Positions 1 to 8,970 of a DNA stretch of 64,000 bases are shown here, in pieces. Numbering within the stretch: position 1 is the first letter of the stretch; each line of letters begins with the position of its first letter. The notes beneath the pieces are model-generated. The model was not told the DNA's origin and did not search any database. It saw only the letters and a list, made by a program, of their open reading frames with translations. Location of the stretch: assembly GCA_021713415.1 (NCBI GenBank), contig JAKJJQ010000003.1, positions 1 through 64,000 of the forward strand, read 5' to 3'. The position numbers and the translations under genes were made by a program. This DNA comes from M0027 sp021713415. GTDB taxonomy: Bacteria; Pseudomonadota; Gammaproteobacteria; Francisellales; Francisellaceae.

Positions 1-126
1 TACCTTAGCCATTATGTTAATTGGCAAAGAATTATTGAGCGAACTCACTTATTGTCTGATAAATCAGTACAATGGCTGGAAATTCTTATAAAGCCAGATA
101 AGTTTCAACATATTTCGCCAAAATAG
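1..126 (+). CDS. C-terminal end of an unidentified protein (partial)
   Basis: The window opens inside an open frame whose last 41 codons end at the TAG at 124-126. The tail is polar with a few aromatic residues and no motif I recognise. The GAF gene starts 17 bp downstream on the same strand, so the two may be co-transcribed. The function cannot be inferred from this fragment. Confidence 0.5.
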   Translation, partial: YLSHYVNWQRIIERTHLLSDKSVQWLEILIKPDKFQHISPK

Positions 127-143
127 CCAATAGTTTTGTCCCT

Positions 144-650
144 ATGAAAACAAGTGCTTCGATCATTAAACAGCTTTTTGACATAACAAATGATAATCAT
201 TCATCATTGAATGAAAAAATACATCAAGTGTTACTTATTGGTATTAACCGCTTTAAACTTGATATTGCAATATTTGCACATATTAATCAAAAGACAAGTA
301 GCTATAAAGTTGAAAATTGTATTGCACCAAAAGATATTCCTATTCATATAGGGGATATTTTTCAACTAAATAATACTTATTGCAGTATTACATATGCATC
401 TGAAAGCCCTATTGCAATTGAGCATGTAAATAAAAATGACCAATTTAAGCATCACCCAGCCTATCAAGCATTTAAACTTGAGTCATATTTAGGTATTCCC
501 ATAAAAATTGCAAATCAGAAATATGGTACTTTAAACTTTTCTAGCCATACCCCTTACCCTCGAAATTTTATGGATGCTGATATTGATGTATTAAGACTAA
601 TGGCAATGTGGATTGAAAACCAATTAATTAATAAAAGCACTATTATTTAA
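144..650 (+). CDS. GAF domain protein
   Basis: This is a 168-residue soluble protein made almost entirely of one GAF-like domain. It has an N-terminal helix, a central strand-rich part and the late 'LGIPI...YGTLNFSS' segment followed by a helix (DIDVLRLMAMWIENQL), typical of GAF domains in sensor kinases and diguanylate cyclases. No output domain is attached, so it may be a stand-alone ligand sensor or partner of another signalling protein. The start at 144 follows closely on the preceding frame and lacks a strong ribosome-binding site. The ligand cannot be predicted. Confidence 0.7.
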   Translation: MKTSASIIKQLFDITNDNHSSLNEKIHQVLLIGINRFKLDIAIFAHINQKTSSYKVENCIAPKDIPIHIGDIFQLNNTYCSITYASESPIAIEHVNKNDQFKHHPAYQAFKLESYLGIPIKIANQKYGTLNFSSHTPYPRNFMDADIDVLRLMAMWIENQLINKSTII

Positions 651-666
651 ATATCTTGCGTTTTTC

Positions 667-680
667 TAGCAAATTTGCTA
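667..680. promoter_or_regulatory. 14-bp perfect palindrome upstream of rpmE
   Basis: TAGCAAATTTGCTA is a perfect palindrome about 90 bp before the rpmE start, in the only intergenic space upstream of that gene. Its size and symmetry suit a dimeric repressor. In zinc-managing bacteria L31 genes can be controlled by Zur, but the sequence does not clearly match a Zur box, so the regulator is unknown. Confidence 0.3.
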
Positions 681-768
681 AAGTTTAGCGTCATTTAAGA
701 AACAACGTATGGTGCTTTGAAAATGAATCAAAGTGGCGATACAAAGTATAATTTTAAGGAATTTTAAA

Positions 769-996
769 ATGAACTTAGACATTCAACCTAAATATGAAGA
801 AGTAACAATTACTTGCAGCTGTGGTAATTCATTTAAAACACGCTCAACTCGTTGTGAAGATTTTCACATTGAAGTTTGTGATAAATGCCACCCGTTTTAT
901 ACTGGTAAGCAAAAAATTGTTGATACCGCAGGTCGTGTTGATAGCTTCAAAAAACGTTTTGGTGCTTTTGGCCGCAAGAAAAAAGACTCTGAATAA
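769..996 (+). CDS. rpmE: Large ribosomal subunit protein bL31 (zinc-binding form)
   Basis: A 75-residue L31 protein of the 50S subunit. It opens MNLDIQPKYEEV and carries the CSC (Cys16, Cys18) and CDKC (Cys37, Cys40) pairs that bind zinc in the C+ form. The conserved HPFYTGKQ and GRVDSFKKRFG segments follow. An in-frame start at 733 would add 12 residues, but the ATG at 769 has an AAGGA box 8 bp upstream and gives the family N-terminus. It is followed by a strong hairpin terminator. Confidence 0.95.
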   Translation: MNLDIQPKYEEVTITCSCGNSFKTRSTRCEDFHIEVCDKCHPFYTGKQKIVDTAGRVDSFKKRFGAFGRKKKDSE

Positions 997-1026
997 GTAT
1001 AAAACAAATCATCAAGAATATTTTAA

Positions 1027-1063
1027 AAAAGGGCATACCTATTTATGATAGGGGTGCCCTTTT
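1027..1063. terminator. Bidirectional hairpin terminator between rpmE and rlmH
   Basis: AAAAGGGCA (1027-1035) pairs with TGCCCTTTT (1055-1063). An inner stem, CCTAT with ATAGG, extends it. The A and T runs at both edges suit rho-independent termination of rpmE on the plus strand and of the yaaA-rlmH transcript on the minus strand. It overlaps the rlmH stop codon at 1039-1041. Confidence 0.8.
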
Positions 1064-1506
1064 AGTATACACATTGCCCGATAAATTTGTTCCGTAATCA
1101 TAATACGCACTAACGGGTGAGGAAATGTCATCTTAGAAAGTGAAATACTTTCATTTGCTTTGTTTTTAATTGACTGATCAATACCATCAGGCCCACCAAT
1201 AATAATAGCAATGCGCTGACCTAATAACTTCCAATGATCTAACCTTGCTGCTAAAGACTCTGTTGAGTGCAATTTGCCTTGACTATCTAAAACAACAATA
1301 TAATCTGACTGACTTAATTCTTGACTAATTATTTGGCTTTCCTGGTTGAGCCAAGTTTTAATATTGCCTGTTTTTGTACGTTTTGCAATTGGGCACTCAC
1401 AGATGTTATAATCAATATCCCCTTGTAAGCGCTTTTTAAATTCACCAACACCAACTTCAACCCAGTCAGGCATTTTCTGCCCTAATGCAATTAGCTTAAT
1501 TTTCAT
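1039..1506 (-). CDS. rlmH: 23S rRNA (pseudouridine-1915-N3)-methyltransferase RlmH
   Basis: A 155-residue SPOUT-fold enzyme that methylates pseudouridine 1915 in helix 69 of 23S rRNA using SAM. The family features are all present: N-terminal MKIKLIALGQKMPDWV, the central IIIGGPDGI glycine loop of the SAM-binding knot, and the C-terminus TFPHPLVRIMITEQIYRAMCILKGHPYHK. Its start overlaps the yaaA stop by 4 bp, so the two are translationally coupled with yaaA first. Confidence 0.95.
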   Translation of the reverse strand: MKIKLIALGQKMPDWVEVGVGEFKKRLQGDIDYNICECPIAKRTKTGNIKTWLNQESQIISQELSQSDYIVVLDSQGKLHSTESLAARLDHWKLLGQRIAIIIGGPDGIDQSIKNKANESISLSKMTFPHPLVRIMITEQIYRAMCILKGHPYHK

Positions 1507-2276
1507 GAATGCTGATTTCTTGTAAATATAAGATGTTTAGGATTTGATAACTCTTCATTAAATTTGTAATTTTCACAATCAAAAGCAATTAACTTATCAA
1601 CTTGATCAATTTCTTTATCAATAATAAAGCGCGCCATTAAACCACGTGCGCGCTTAGCAAAAATTCCAATTGTTTTATACTTACCTTGTTTATATTCCTT
1701 AAAATCAACATCAATCCAATCACCATTAATTGATTTTTTTTCAAATGCACTTGAGTACTCTTTAGATGCTAAATTAATTACAATATTTGTCTTTTGTTGA
1801 CTAAGCAACTCATTTAAATAAGTCGTTAATTTTGATCGCCAAAACTGATAAAGACTCTGACCATCAATATTGAGCTTTGATCCCATTTCCAATCGATAAG
1901 GTTGAATTAAATCAAATGGCTTTAATAAACCATATAAGCCTGAAATCATTAATAAATGATCATTGGCAAATTTTGCATTTTTTTCAGCCAATGTCGCTGC
2001 ATCAAGGCCGCGATAAACATCACCACTAAATGTAAATAAAGCTTGCTTAGCTGTGCTTTCTGAAAAGCCTTTTTTAAAGTGAGCATACTTATCATAGACT
2101 TCAGATGCAAGCTTATCACTAATCGACATTAATGATGCAATTTGATCAGGTGCTAGTTCTTGTAAAATTTTCACCAATTGATAAATTTCTTTTTCAAACT
2201 TGGGTGTTTGAGAAAAATTAATCGGTGCTTTATCTTTAAAGTTTTGAGATTTTGCCGGAGAAATTAAACTTAACAT
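1503..2276 (-). CDS. yaaA: Peroxide stress protein YaaA (DUF328)
   Basis: A protein of about 257 residues of the YaaA/UPF0246 family. In E. coli YaaA limits free iron and DNA damage during hydrogen peroxide stress. It begins MLSLISPAKSQNF, the family signature, and contains YRLEMGSKL and NLASKEY. The frame is open from 2285, but that ATG sits directly against AGGGA. The ATG at 2276 lies 9 bp from AGGGA and gives the usual N-terminus. It heads a two-gene transcript with rlmH. Confidence 0.92.
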   Translation of the reverse strand: MLSLISPAKSQNFKDKAPINFSQTPKFEKEIYQLVKILQELAPDQIASLMSISDKLASEVYDKYAHFKKGFSESTAKQALFTFSGDVYRGLDAATLAEKNAKFANDHLLMISGLYGLLKPFDLIQPYRLEMGSKLNIDGQSLYQFWRSKLTTYLNELLSQQKTNIVINLASKEYSSAFEKKSINGDWIDVDFKEYKQGKYKTIGIFAKRARGLMARFIIDKEIDQVDKLIAFDCENYKFNEELSNPKHLIFTRNQHS

Positions 2277-2354
2277 AAATAGCATTCCCTAAATAATAAT
2301 CTAATCATTAAAGCTGCTACTTAGTTTAAAGGAGATTATAAAAAAAATCTAAAA

Positions 2355-2585
2355 TTAAAATGAATTTCCATTAGAGTGAGTAGGACTATCATCTCCTAAA
2401 TTGAAGTTAGCAAACAAATTATTTGGAGAGCTTCGATTTAAACTACCAGCACTTAGCGCATTAACACGAGCTTCATTTTCACTCCAAAGTTTTGGTAAAT
2501 CTTGCATTGATAATTTACTACCATCATGCTGATGAACCAATTCGCCTAACATCTTAGCATCTAATTTATTATTAAAAGTACTCAT
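2355..2585 (-). CDS. Small hypothetical protein
   Basis: A 76-residue, soluble, polar protein with no recognised domain. Its second half is rich in Asn, Ser and Gly and looks disordered. It starts 5 bp after the stop of the 2591-3040 gene, with a purine-rich GGAGGTAG stretch just upstream of the ATG, so the two genes form an operon. The function is unknown. Confidence 0.6.
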   Translation of the reverse strand: MSTFNNKLDAKMLGELVHQHDGSKLSMQDLPKLWSENEARVNALSAGSLNRSSPNNLFANFNLGDDSPTHSNGNSF

Positions 2586-2590
2586 TACAC

Positions 2591-3040
2591 CTACCTCCGA
2601 CTTAACGCTTCAACTGCATTTGCAAAATTGACATAGTCAAAACGTGGATGATTAATCGCTTGGTGGTATTTATTAATCTCAGCTTCAAGCCCACTTTTAA
2701 TAATGGCGCTTATTGAACGAAATATCGCATAGTCACGAACATTATCACCAATTAAGTCCACATCAAGTGTTGCTAAAATTTTATGTTTATTAAGTTGTAC
2801 TAACTCAAGAAACAAACTACCATCAACTTCAAGCCAACGTTGATAATCTACTAAATTATCTATATTGCTTAATTGTTTCGCATCAAAAAGCTGCTTAATA
2901 CTTAATGCTAATTGTACGGGTGATACCGAACTTGAAAGCATTGCCTTGATATTTATATCAACTGCAATACCTACATTAGCAAGAATCAGCATAGCCTCTT
3001 TTTCTGGCGATTCAAACTGCAATTCCGTCTCTTGATTCAT
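2591..3040 (-). CDS. Hypothetical protein
   Basis: A 149-residue, mostly helical, acidic protein with no signal peptide, membrane segment or motif I recognise. It is the first gene of a two-gene unit with the 76-residue protein downstream. A GGTGAAAC stretch precedes the ATG. The intergenic region upstream (3041-3324) is its likely promoter region. It is probably a lineage-specific pair. Confidence 0.6.
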   Translation of the reverse strand: MNQETELQFESPEKEAMLILANVGIAVDINIKAMLSSSVSPVQLALSIKQLFDAKQLSNIDNLVDYQRWLEVDGSLFLELVQLNKHKILATLDVDLIGDNVRDYAIFRSISAIIKSGLEAEINKYHQAINHPRFDYVNFANAVEALSRR

Positions 3041-3324
3041 TGTTGTTTCACCTAAATCCTAATTATTATCATGATTAAGCCCTAAAATGACTTAACACCA
3101 CTATCTAGGATAACCCAAAATTTGCAAATCTTACAGTATAGAATTATTGCAACTGATTTTTTAAAAATAACCATATTAAACAAATAATTAATACAGCATG
3201 CTGTCAAGCATTGTAACAAGTTCGATTATTTCTATCCAACAGTTTGTTTTAGAAGGAAAATCATCAATTTAAACAAACAGCCGTTTAACTTCCTATATCC
3301 GTAAAATTATACTATGTAGATATA
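3041..3324. promoter_or_regulatory. AT-rich intergenic region with a 12-bp palindrome
   Basis: No gene is visible in these 284 bp between the nadM-nudix stop and the orphan pair. ACAGCATGCTGT at 3193-3204 is a perfect palindrome. Read on the minus strand it overlaps a TTGACA-like -35 hexamer pointing at the orphan pair. A repressor site is plausible but unproven. Confidence 0.3.
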
Positions 3325-4365
3325 TTATAAGGCTTTTTTATGTTGCCTTATAATGTAACGAATAATTTGATAATGATCATCAAAAAATTGACTCTTCAGT
3401 GAGTCAATCATATCAAGGGGCATCCACATTGCTTCTTTCGCATCATCACATGCTTTAATTTCTGGTAAATCGTTAAATTTTAAATCAAACACTCCAAGTT
3501 GAGTAATTATCCGACCTAAAACAGAACGCTCTGGATGGTCAAAGTATTGAATACTTTTAATATCTGTTAAGTTTAACTTAAGTGACGTTTCTTCTTCTAA
3601 CTCTCTTAAAATACCTTCTTGAATACGCTCATCAACTTCTAAAAAACCACCAGGTAAAGCATATTGTCCCCTTCCAGGTAAACCACCCCGCTTAATTAAA
3701 AGCAGATGATCACAACACCTTACAAATGCATCTACTGTATTTAAAATAACTGGATAGGGCGTTCCTTGCCAGCTTTCTTTATAGGCACTAACATAAATAT
3801 ACTCTTCTTTTAATAATTGATAAGCTTTCGTCTTTTCAAATTTTAATAAAAAACTATAAGCTCCATCAATCGCATAGCCTGCTTGACCTTTAATTAAATA
3901 GCCTTTGGTTAATTTAGCTTCTAAAAAATAATCATTTCTAAATTCTGTTGCATTTAATTGTTTAAAGTTCTCAACTTCTTGATAATGCCAATTTGGAAAT
4001 AATGATAAATAATAACTTGAACTATCTTTGTTATGACCTACCAATACAATGGTATCATCCTGGTTCACATTACGATTAACTGCTATTTTTACATCATTAA
4101 GCCAAGCATTTTCATCGTAATAATAATCATCAATAGGCTCAAGAATAATACGATTTATATCTATTCCTGTGCTTTCAAGGTCAGCTAAAATCATCTGCTT
4201 GCGCTCATTAAAAGAAAATGGATTTCTAATACTTGGTGCGCGATTTGATGAACCAACTAATAGAATAAGTTTTTGACAAATTGCTAGTGCATGGTTAATT
4301 ACATGTAAATGCCCTGTATGTAACGGTTGAAACCTACCAATAAATACACCACAAGAATACTTCAT
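3325..4365 (-). CDS. nadM: Bifunctional NMN adenylyltransferase / Nudix hydrolase
   Basis: A 346-residue two-domain enzyme. The N-terminal half is a NadM-type nucleotidyltransferase with GRFQPLHTGHLHVI (HxGH-type motif) and SSNRAPSIRNPFSFNERKQMI. The C-terminal half is a Nudix domain with the box GGFLEVDERIQEGILRELEEETSLKL. NadM makes NAD or deamido-NAD from the mononucleotide; the Nudix half in this fusion family typically cleaves ADP-ribose-type substrates. The frame begins with TTG at 4371, but the ATG at 4365 gives the normal start. The fusion is known from Francisella and some cyanobacteria and fits NAD salvage. Confidence 0.9.
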   Translation of the reverse strand: MKYSCGVFIGRFQPLHTGHLHVINHALAICQKLILLVGSSNRAPSIRNPFSFNERKQMILADLESTGIDINRIILEPIDDYYYDENAWLNDVKIAVNRNVNQDDTIVLVGHNKDSSSYYLSLFPNWHYQEVENFKQLNATEFRNDYFLEAKLTKGYLIKGQAGYAIDGAYSFLLKFEKTKAYQLLKEEYIYVSAYKESWQGTPYPVILNTVDAFVRCCDHLLLIKRGGLPGRGQYALPGGFLEVDERIQEGILRELEEETSLKLNLTDIKSIQYFDHPERSVLGRIITQLGVFDLKFNDLPEIKACDDAKEAMWMPLDMIDSLKSQFFDDHYQIIRYIIRQHKKAL

Positions 4366-4453
4366 TATCAATGTTCAACCACATCATTATTTAAAAGTGC
4401 CAATTATGCCCATTAACAAAGTACAATGTAAACGATATTTTCTATTTATTTAA

Positions 4454-6685
4454 CTAAAAACTACTCTCACGAATAAAAAATGCAACAATTCGTTTACTCA
4501 TATAAGATAAAAACGATTCTCGGTCAATCGCAACAAATACCTGACCTCTTTGAACTTGGCTTAAATCAATTGTACTTTGTTTGGGTGATGTTAATTCAAA
4601 TTGAACATTATAATGACTTATCTCAGGGATAAATTCATTTGTCTGTGATGCTCTAACAGCGATATTTCCACCGAGTGTTGAAGCATGTAAACCAGATAAA
4701 TAGACACTTTGATTGATTTGGTTACTATCTTTTGCATGTGTTGGGTCTGTTAGTCTCAATGACTTCATTTGTTGATAGGCTATATGATTAATTTTGACAT
4801 CAATTGCTGGCATATCAATGTTATCAGGTACAAATTTACCGACTAAACCATCAGATAACTTGTATTTATAATCTTCGCTAACATAAGCATCAACAACATA
4901 ATCTTTTGTATCAATTACTTCAACAAGTAACTGCTTATTTCTAACCCAACGATCATGTTCAAAGTTATCTAATATGCCAACGACATCTCCGTTAAATGGT
5001 GCTTTAATCGTAAGCCTTTGACGACGCTCATTGTATGCTTGTAGTTGTGCTTTTTGATGGTTTAATTGACTTAGAAAAACTTTCTGTAACTCAAGCTCTT
5101 CTCGATCACCAGCAATCCGTTTTAATTGCCAATTGATTTGATCAATTCTATATCTCGTCTTTTCAATGTGAAAGTCCAATTTCGGCGAATTTAATATAAC
5201 CAAAGGTTGATCTTTCTTTACTGACTCACCGCGTTTGACTAATATTTTTTTAATATACGCGGGTTCTGGTGAATATAACCTTTGCTCTTTATAGCTAAAA
5301 GTTGCAGGAATTGAAACTTCACTTCGCCATGGAATTGCCAAAAGACCAATAATAAATAATAAGACAAGTATGCTTACTGCAAGATTTCTATTCAATTTAA
5401 CATACCTCCTTAACTGCCACCAAATTTTTAACTCTCTTACAATTGGTATTAAAATAAAATAAATAATTTCAATTACAAATAATATAATACCTAGTACTTT
5501 AAAGAATAAATAATAGACTAATATTGCAATCCCTATAAAAAGGAAAAAACGATAAATCCAAGTCAACCAAGAATATAAAAGTAATAGCCGAATCTTTAGT
5601 TTTGAAAATTGCTCTGGTGGTGAAAATTTAAAACCAAAAATTTTTTCTCTTAACCACCACTTTGTTAATGCAAAGCCTCTTGTTTGTAAATTCCGCATGC
5701 TTAGAAGATCTGATAATACATGATAACCATCAAAACGTAAAAATGGACTGATGTTTAAAACAATTGTTGCAATTAAACTATAAGTACATAAGAAGAATGC
5801 AATACTCTTAACCACACCAGGTGGCGCTAATATCCAAAGCCATAGTGCAAAAATTGCAACATATATTTCCATTTGCACACCAGCGATTGAAATACGAATT
5901 CGCTCTTTTGCACTTTTAATTCGCCAACTTTCACCTGTATCAGTATATAGCATTGGCCACATAACTAGAAATGCAACGCCCATTGTTGGTATATTTAATC
6001 CATAGCGTTTACAACTATAGGCATGACCTAACTCATGAAATACTTTAGCAATAATTAAGGCAATGCCAAATACAATTAAATACCTTATTGAGAACATATC
6101 AAAAAACGTTGCAGTAAATGTATCCCATTGTCTCGATATAACAACTACCCCTAGTATTGCTAAAAGAAGCATAAAGAAAAAGAATGTTTTTCTAAAAATA
6201 AAAGCCACATAAGGGTAAGTTGTTGTTATAAAATAATCCGGCCAAACTAAAGGTAATCTAAAAAATAAATAATTCTTTGCCAACCAAAGAAATGTATTCA
6301 TTTTTTTCTTTTCTTCTTGCGCTTTGAAAATTTGCAATAATCTTGGATAGCCTTGCTCAATTAAACATTGTTCAGATAAAAATGATAGCATTGAACTGAC
6401 TTGCTGCTCATCAACTTCTATCAGTGAATGTTTTTGGAGTCTAGCCATCAACTCAGCTGGAGCAATTTCACCCCAATACTTTAATATTTCATGGCTTTGC
6501 CAGTCAACATGAAAAAAACGATTATTCAATTGATCATAAATAACATAGGTAGTACTACCATTATAATCAACTCCCCCGTATTCAATGATAATATCATCTC
6601 TTAGTTTTGGTAGCACTTCTGGCAATAAGCTTTCAGCACCTGGAAGAGGTGGTGGTGCAGCTGGAGCTTGAACTGATGCACCCAT
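4454..6685 (-). CDS. PqqD-like / M50 metalloprotease-like / HlyD-type membrane protein
   Basis: A 743-residue multidomain protein. Residues about 20-120 resemble a PqqD-like winged-helix domain after a Pro/Ala-rich start. Residues 165-420 are several membrane helices with the M50 site HELGH (217-221) and a third-ligand motif NISPFLRFDGYH (311-322). Residues 450-720 are a periplasmic HlyD-like adaptor with a biotinyl-lipoyl-type hairpin. It is the last gene of a four-gene operon, 6 bp after the preceding one. The protein probably couples an inner-membrane peptidase-like core to an efflux adaptor. The cargo is unknown. Confidence 0.8.
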   Translation of the reverse strand: MGASVQAPAAPPPLPGAESLLPEVLPKLRDDIIIEYGGVDYNGSTTYVIYDQLNNRFFHVDWQSHEILKYWGEIAPAELMARLQKHSLIEVDEQQVSSMLSFLSEQCLIEQGYPRLLQIFKAQEEKKKMNTFLWLAKNYLFFRLPLVWPDYFITTTYPYVAFIFRKTFFFFMLLLAILGVVVISRQWDTFTATFFDMFSIRYLIVFGIALIIAKVFHELGHAYSCKRYGLNIPTMGVAFLVMWPMLYTDTGESWRIKSAKERIRISIAGVQMEIYVAIFALWLWILAPPGVVKSIAFFLCTYSLIATIVLNISPFLRFDGYHVLSDLLSMRNLQTRGFALTKWWLREKIFGFKFSPPEQFSKLKIRLLLLYSWLTWIYRFFLFIGIAILVYYLFFKVLGIILFVIEIIYFILIPIVRELKIWWQLRRYVKLNRNLAVSILVLLFIIGLLAIPWRSEVSIPATFSYKEQRLYSPEPAYIKKILVKRGESVKKDQPLVILNSPKLDFHIEKTRYRIDQINWQLKRIAGDREELELQKVFLSQLNHQKAQLQAYNERRQRLTIKAPFNGDVVGILDNFEHDRWVRNKQLLVEVIDTKDYVVDAYVSEDYKYKLSDGLVGKFVPDNIDMPAIDVKINHIAYQQMKSLRLTDPTHAKDSNQINQSVYLSGLHASTLGGNIAVRASQTNEFIPEISHYNVQFELTSPKQSTIDLSQVQRGQVFVAIDRESFLSYMSKRIVAFFIRESSF

Positions 6686-6691
6686 AATTAA

Positions 6692-8023
6692 TTACCACCC
6701 TATACTTTGTCTTAGTACAGTAATTGGCCTTCTAAAAAGATAGAAAAATAAAGTAACTTTACCACCAACTAGCTTAGCACTGCCTTGACTTCCAATCTCT
6801 GGCAATGTCTCATCAGTTGTAAAATCTGCAACAACACGATAGGCTAAGACTTGCTGCGGTGTCATTTTTGCATTAAAACTAACATAACGTATTTGTGCAT
6901 CAATTGCATGTAGGGGTTTTGAATTTAAAAATAATACAACTTCATCATTTGTCCTAAATCCAATTGCATCAGAAACTGGTAGCCATACTTCTAACTCAAC
7001 TTCTCCTTTTTTTGCTACCTCCATTACTTTTTCCCCAGTAACAACTGGTTTACCAATCCAATCGTTTAAATCATCAATAATTGCAATTCCATTCTCTGGC
7101 GCTTTAATTACCGATTCATTTAATAGTTTTTCTGTATATTCAACCTCTAATTGCTTTTCTGCCATTTCAGCTTTTAGAATATTAATCTCCGCCCTATTTT
7201 TAATATCCTGAAACCCTGTTTGTACCGCTTTTAAATACTTTGCTTTTGTTGTTAAAAGCTCTTTTTCAGCTAGTTCATTGGCATTTTTAAGGTCTCGATC
7301 ATCAATCCTAAATAATGGCTTACTTTTTAAAACATCCTGATTTGGTTTAATATCAAATGACTCAATCACACCATCCATTGGTGAGGTAATAACTAAAGGC
7401 TCTTTCGCAACAACGGTTGCTGGTGCAATTGTACTTTGTGATACAGGAAAAAACATTAACAGAATAATTGCAATCACACTTCCCCAAGTATAACGCTTTT
7501 TCCACCTAAACCAATGACCACTGAATTTAGACTTTTGACATAATGCCTGCCAATAATAATTAAGGGCTCTTACTAACCACTCAATACGCTTTTCCTCTTC
7601 TTCTTGAGGTAATTTTGTTACCGAAAAGACACAGCCTCCATTAACTTCGCCATAATCTGTTTTAAATGGACAAATAAGTAGATGGCTTGATACATGTTCA
7701 GGCCAACCTTCTTGTAATACTTCTGGCACATCATCAACTGATAGTATCCAGATTGCATCTTTATTATTTTTATTTTTCTTAATGGCATGCTTAATAATTG
7801 CAGACACCCATTGTGCAAATGGACTATATTTATCAACTTGGCTAATCCTTGAAATCGCTTTTGGTGTTATTCTAAATGTTCCGCGACTACGCCAAACAAC
7901 AGCCTTATCATAAGCAAACATTTCTCTTGCATTATGAACAATAAAAAAGGCAAGCTCATCAATTGACTGAGTTTGCCTTGCATTGTGCTCTAAAGAAATT
8001 AATGTCGCTAAAGCTTCAGACAT
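6692..8023 (-). CDS. HlyD-family adaptor with N-terminal cytoplasmic GAF-like domain
   Basis: A 443-residue protein. Residues 1-170 form a cytosolic GAF-like domain (ELAFFIVHNAREMFAYDKAVVWR...). A single membrane helix follows at about 180-197 (GSVIAIILLMFFPV), then a periplasmic HlyD adaptor (VVAKEPLVITSPMDGVIESF, coiled hairpin, VIKAPENGIAIIDD). The GAF-like part could sense a ligand or dock a partner inside the cell. It is third in the operon, 15 bp after the shorter adaptor and 6 bp before the M50 gene. Confidence 0.8.
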   Translation of the reverse strand: MSEALATLISLEHNARQTQSIDELAFFIVHNAREMFAYDKAVVWRSRGTFRITPKAISRISQVDKYSPFAQWVSAIIKHAIKKNKNNKDAIWILSVDDVPEVLQEGWPEHVSSHLLICPFKTDYGEVNGGCVFSVTKLPQEEEEKRIEWLVRALNYYWQALCQKSKFSGHWFRWKKRYTWGSVIAIILLMFFPVSQSTIAPATVVAKEPLVITSPMDGVIESFDIKPNQDVLKSKPLFRIDDRDLKNANELAEKELLTTKAKYLKAVQTGFQDIKNRAEINILKAEMAEKQLEVEYTEKLLNESVIKAPENGIAIIDDLNDWIGKPVVTGEKVMEVAKKGEVELEVWLPVSDAIGFRTNDEVVLFLNSKPLHAIDAQIRYVSFNAKMTPQQVLAYRVVADFTTDETLPEIGSQGSAKLVGGKVTLFFYLFRRPITVLRQSIGW

Positions 8024-8038
8024 AATATTTCAAATCCA

Positions 8039-8911
8039 TTATTTATGATTAAACGTAGCAACACCACTCATACCAGCTAAGATATCATCTGGCATTTGCT
8101 TTAGTTGCCCATAGATAACAACTGATTGGCTTGCAGGATCAACTCGACCGGCAATTTTTACCACTTTCGCCTCTAATGGCTTATTTACTTCTTGAAGTTT
8201 TAATGAAAATTCAGCTCCTTTTTTAAGCCAATTAAGCCAAATTGACGGCACAAACATTTGTACTTCAAAGTCTTCAATACTGACAATACTTAATAAAGGA
8301 TCATCTATTTTTACATTTTCATTGGCATTAGCATGCTTTGCAATAAGTTCCCCATCATAAGGTGCAACGATCGTACATTTTCCAAGTTTATATTCTAATG
8401 ACTCCACGCCAGCTTGTGCTTGCTCGTATTCAGTTTTTGACTTTTCAAACTCAACATTACTAATTGCTTTTAGCTGATCTAACTCCTGATTACTTTTATA
8501 AGCGGTTAGAGCTGCTTGAAGTTCTGCTTTTGCCTTTTTAATATCAATTTCAACATTACGGCAATCAAATGTTAATAATTTATCACCTTTATGAAAACTC
8601 TCGCCTGGGCTGTAGTAAATATGACTGATAGTAGCATTAACACCGCTGGATATATCAGCTTCATGCACTGGAATGATAATTGCATATACTTGACCTTCTT
8701 TAAGAGAACCGCTACGTCTTTCAGGCTGTAGAGTAGAATTACTATTAGAAATAGGCGTGGTTGTTGAAGCCAAAGAAGTTGTCGATGCTAACTGATGTGT
8801 ATTTGTATTATCAGAGACCGTTGTTGATAAACCTATTTCACCCGAATCAATGGCATATCCTAATGAAGAAAATATCATGAACCCAGGGATGATTAAATTC
8901 TGTAATAGCAT
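8039..8911 (-). CDS. HlyD/RND-type periplasmic adaptor
   Basis: A periplasmic adaptor of about 290 residues with a signal peptide (MLLQNLIIPGFMIFSSLGYA), a Ser/Thr-rich linker, a lipoyl-like strand pair (HISYSPGESFHKGDKLLTFDCRNVE-like), a coiled-coil hairpin and a beta barrel. The frame is open from 8932, but the ATG at 8911 has AAGGG 7 bp upstream and starts the signal peptide directly, so I prefer it. It has only one membrane anchor or none and probably bridges to the TolC-like lipoprotein encoded just upstream. Confidence 0.8.
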   Translation of the reverse strand: MLLQNLIIPGFMIFSSLGYAIDSGEIGLSTTVSDNTNTHQLASTTSLASTTTPISNSNSTLQPERRSGSLKEGQVYAIIIPVHEADISSGVNATISHIYYSPGESFHKGDKLLTFDCRNVEIDIKKAKAELQAALTAYKSNQELDQLKAISNVEFEKSKTEYEQAQAGVESLEYKLGKCTIVAPYDGELIAKHANANENVKIDDPLLSIVSIEDFEVQMFVPSIWLNWLKKGAEFSLKLQEVNKPLEAKVVKIAGRVDPASQSVVIYGQLKQMPDDILAGMSGVATFNHK

Positions 8912-8970
8912 ACTAAAACCCTTAAAAGTCATTACAAATCAATCAAGCACATCTTTAGTTTATGAATACT

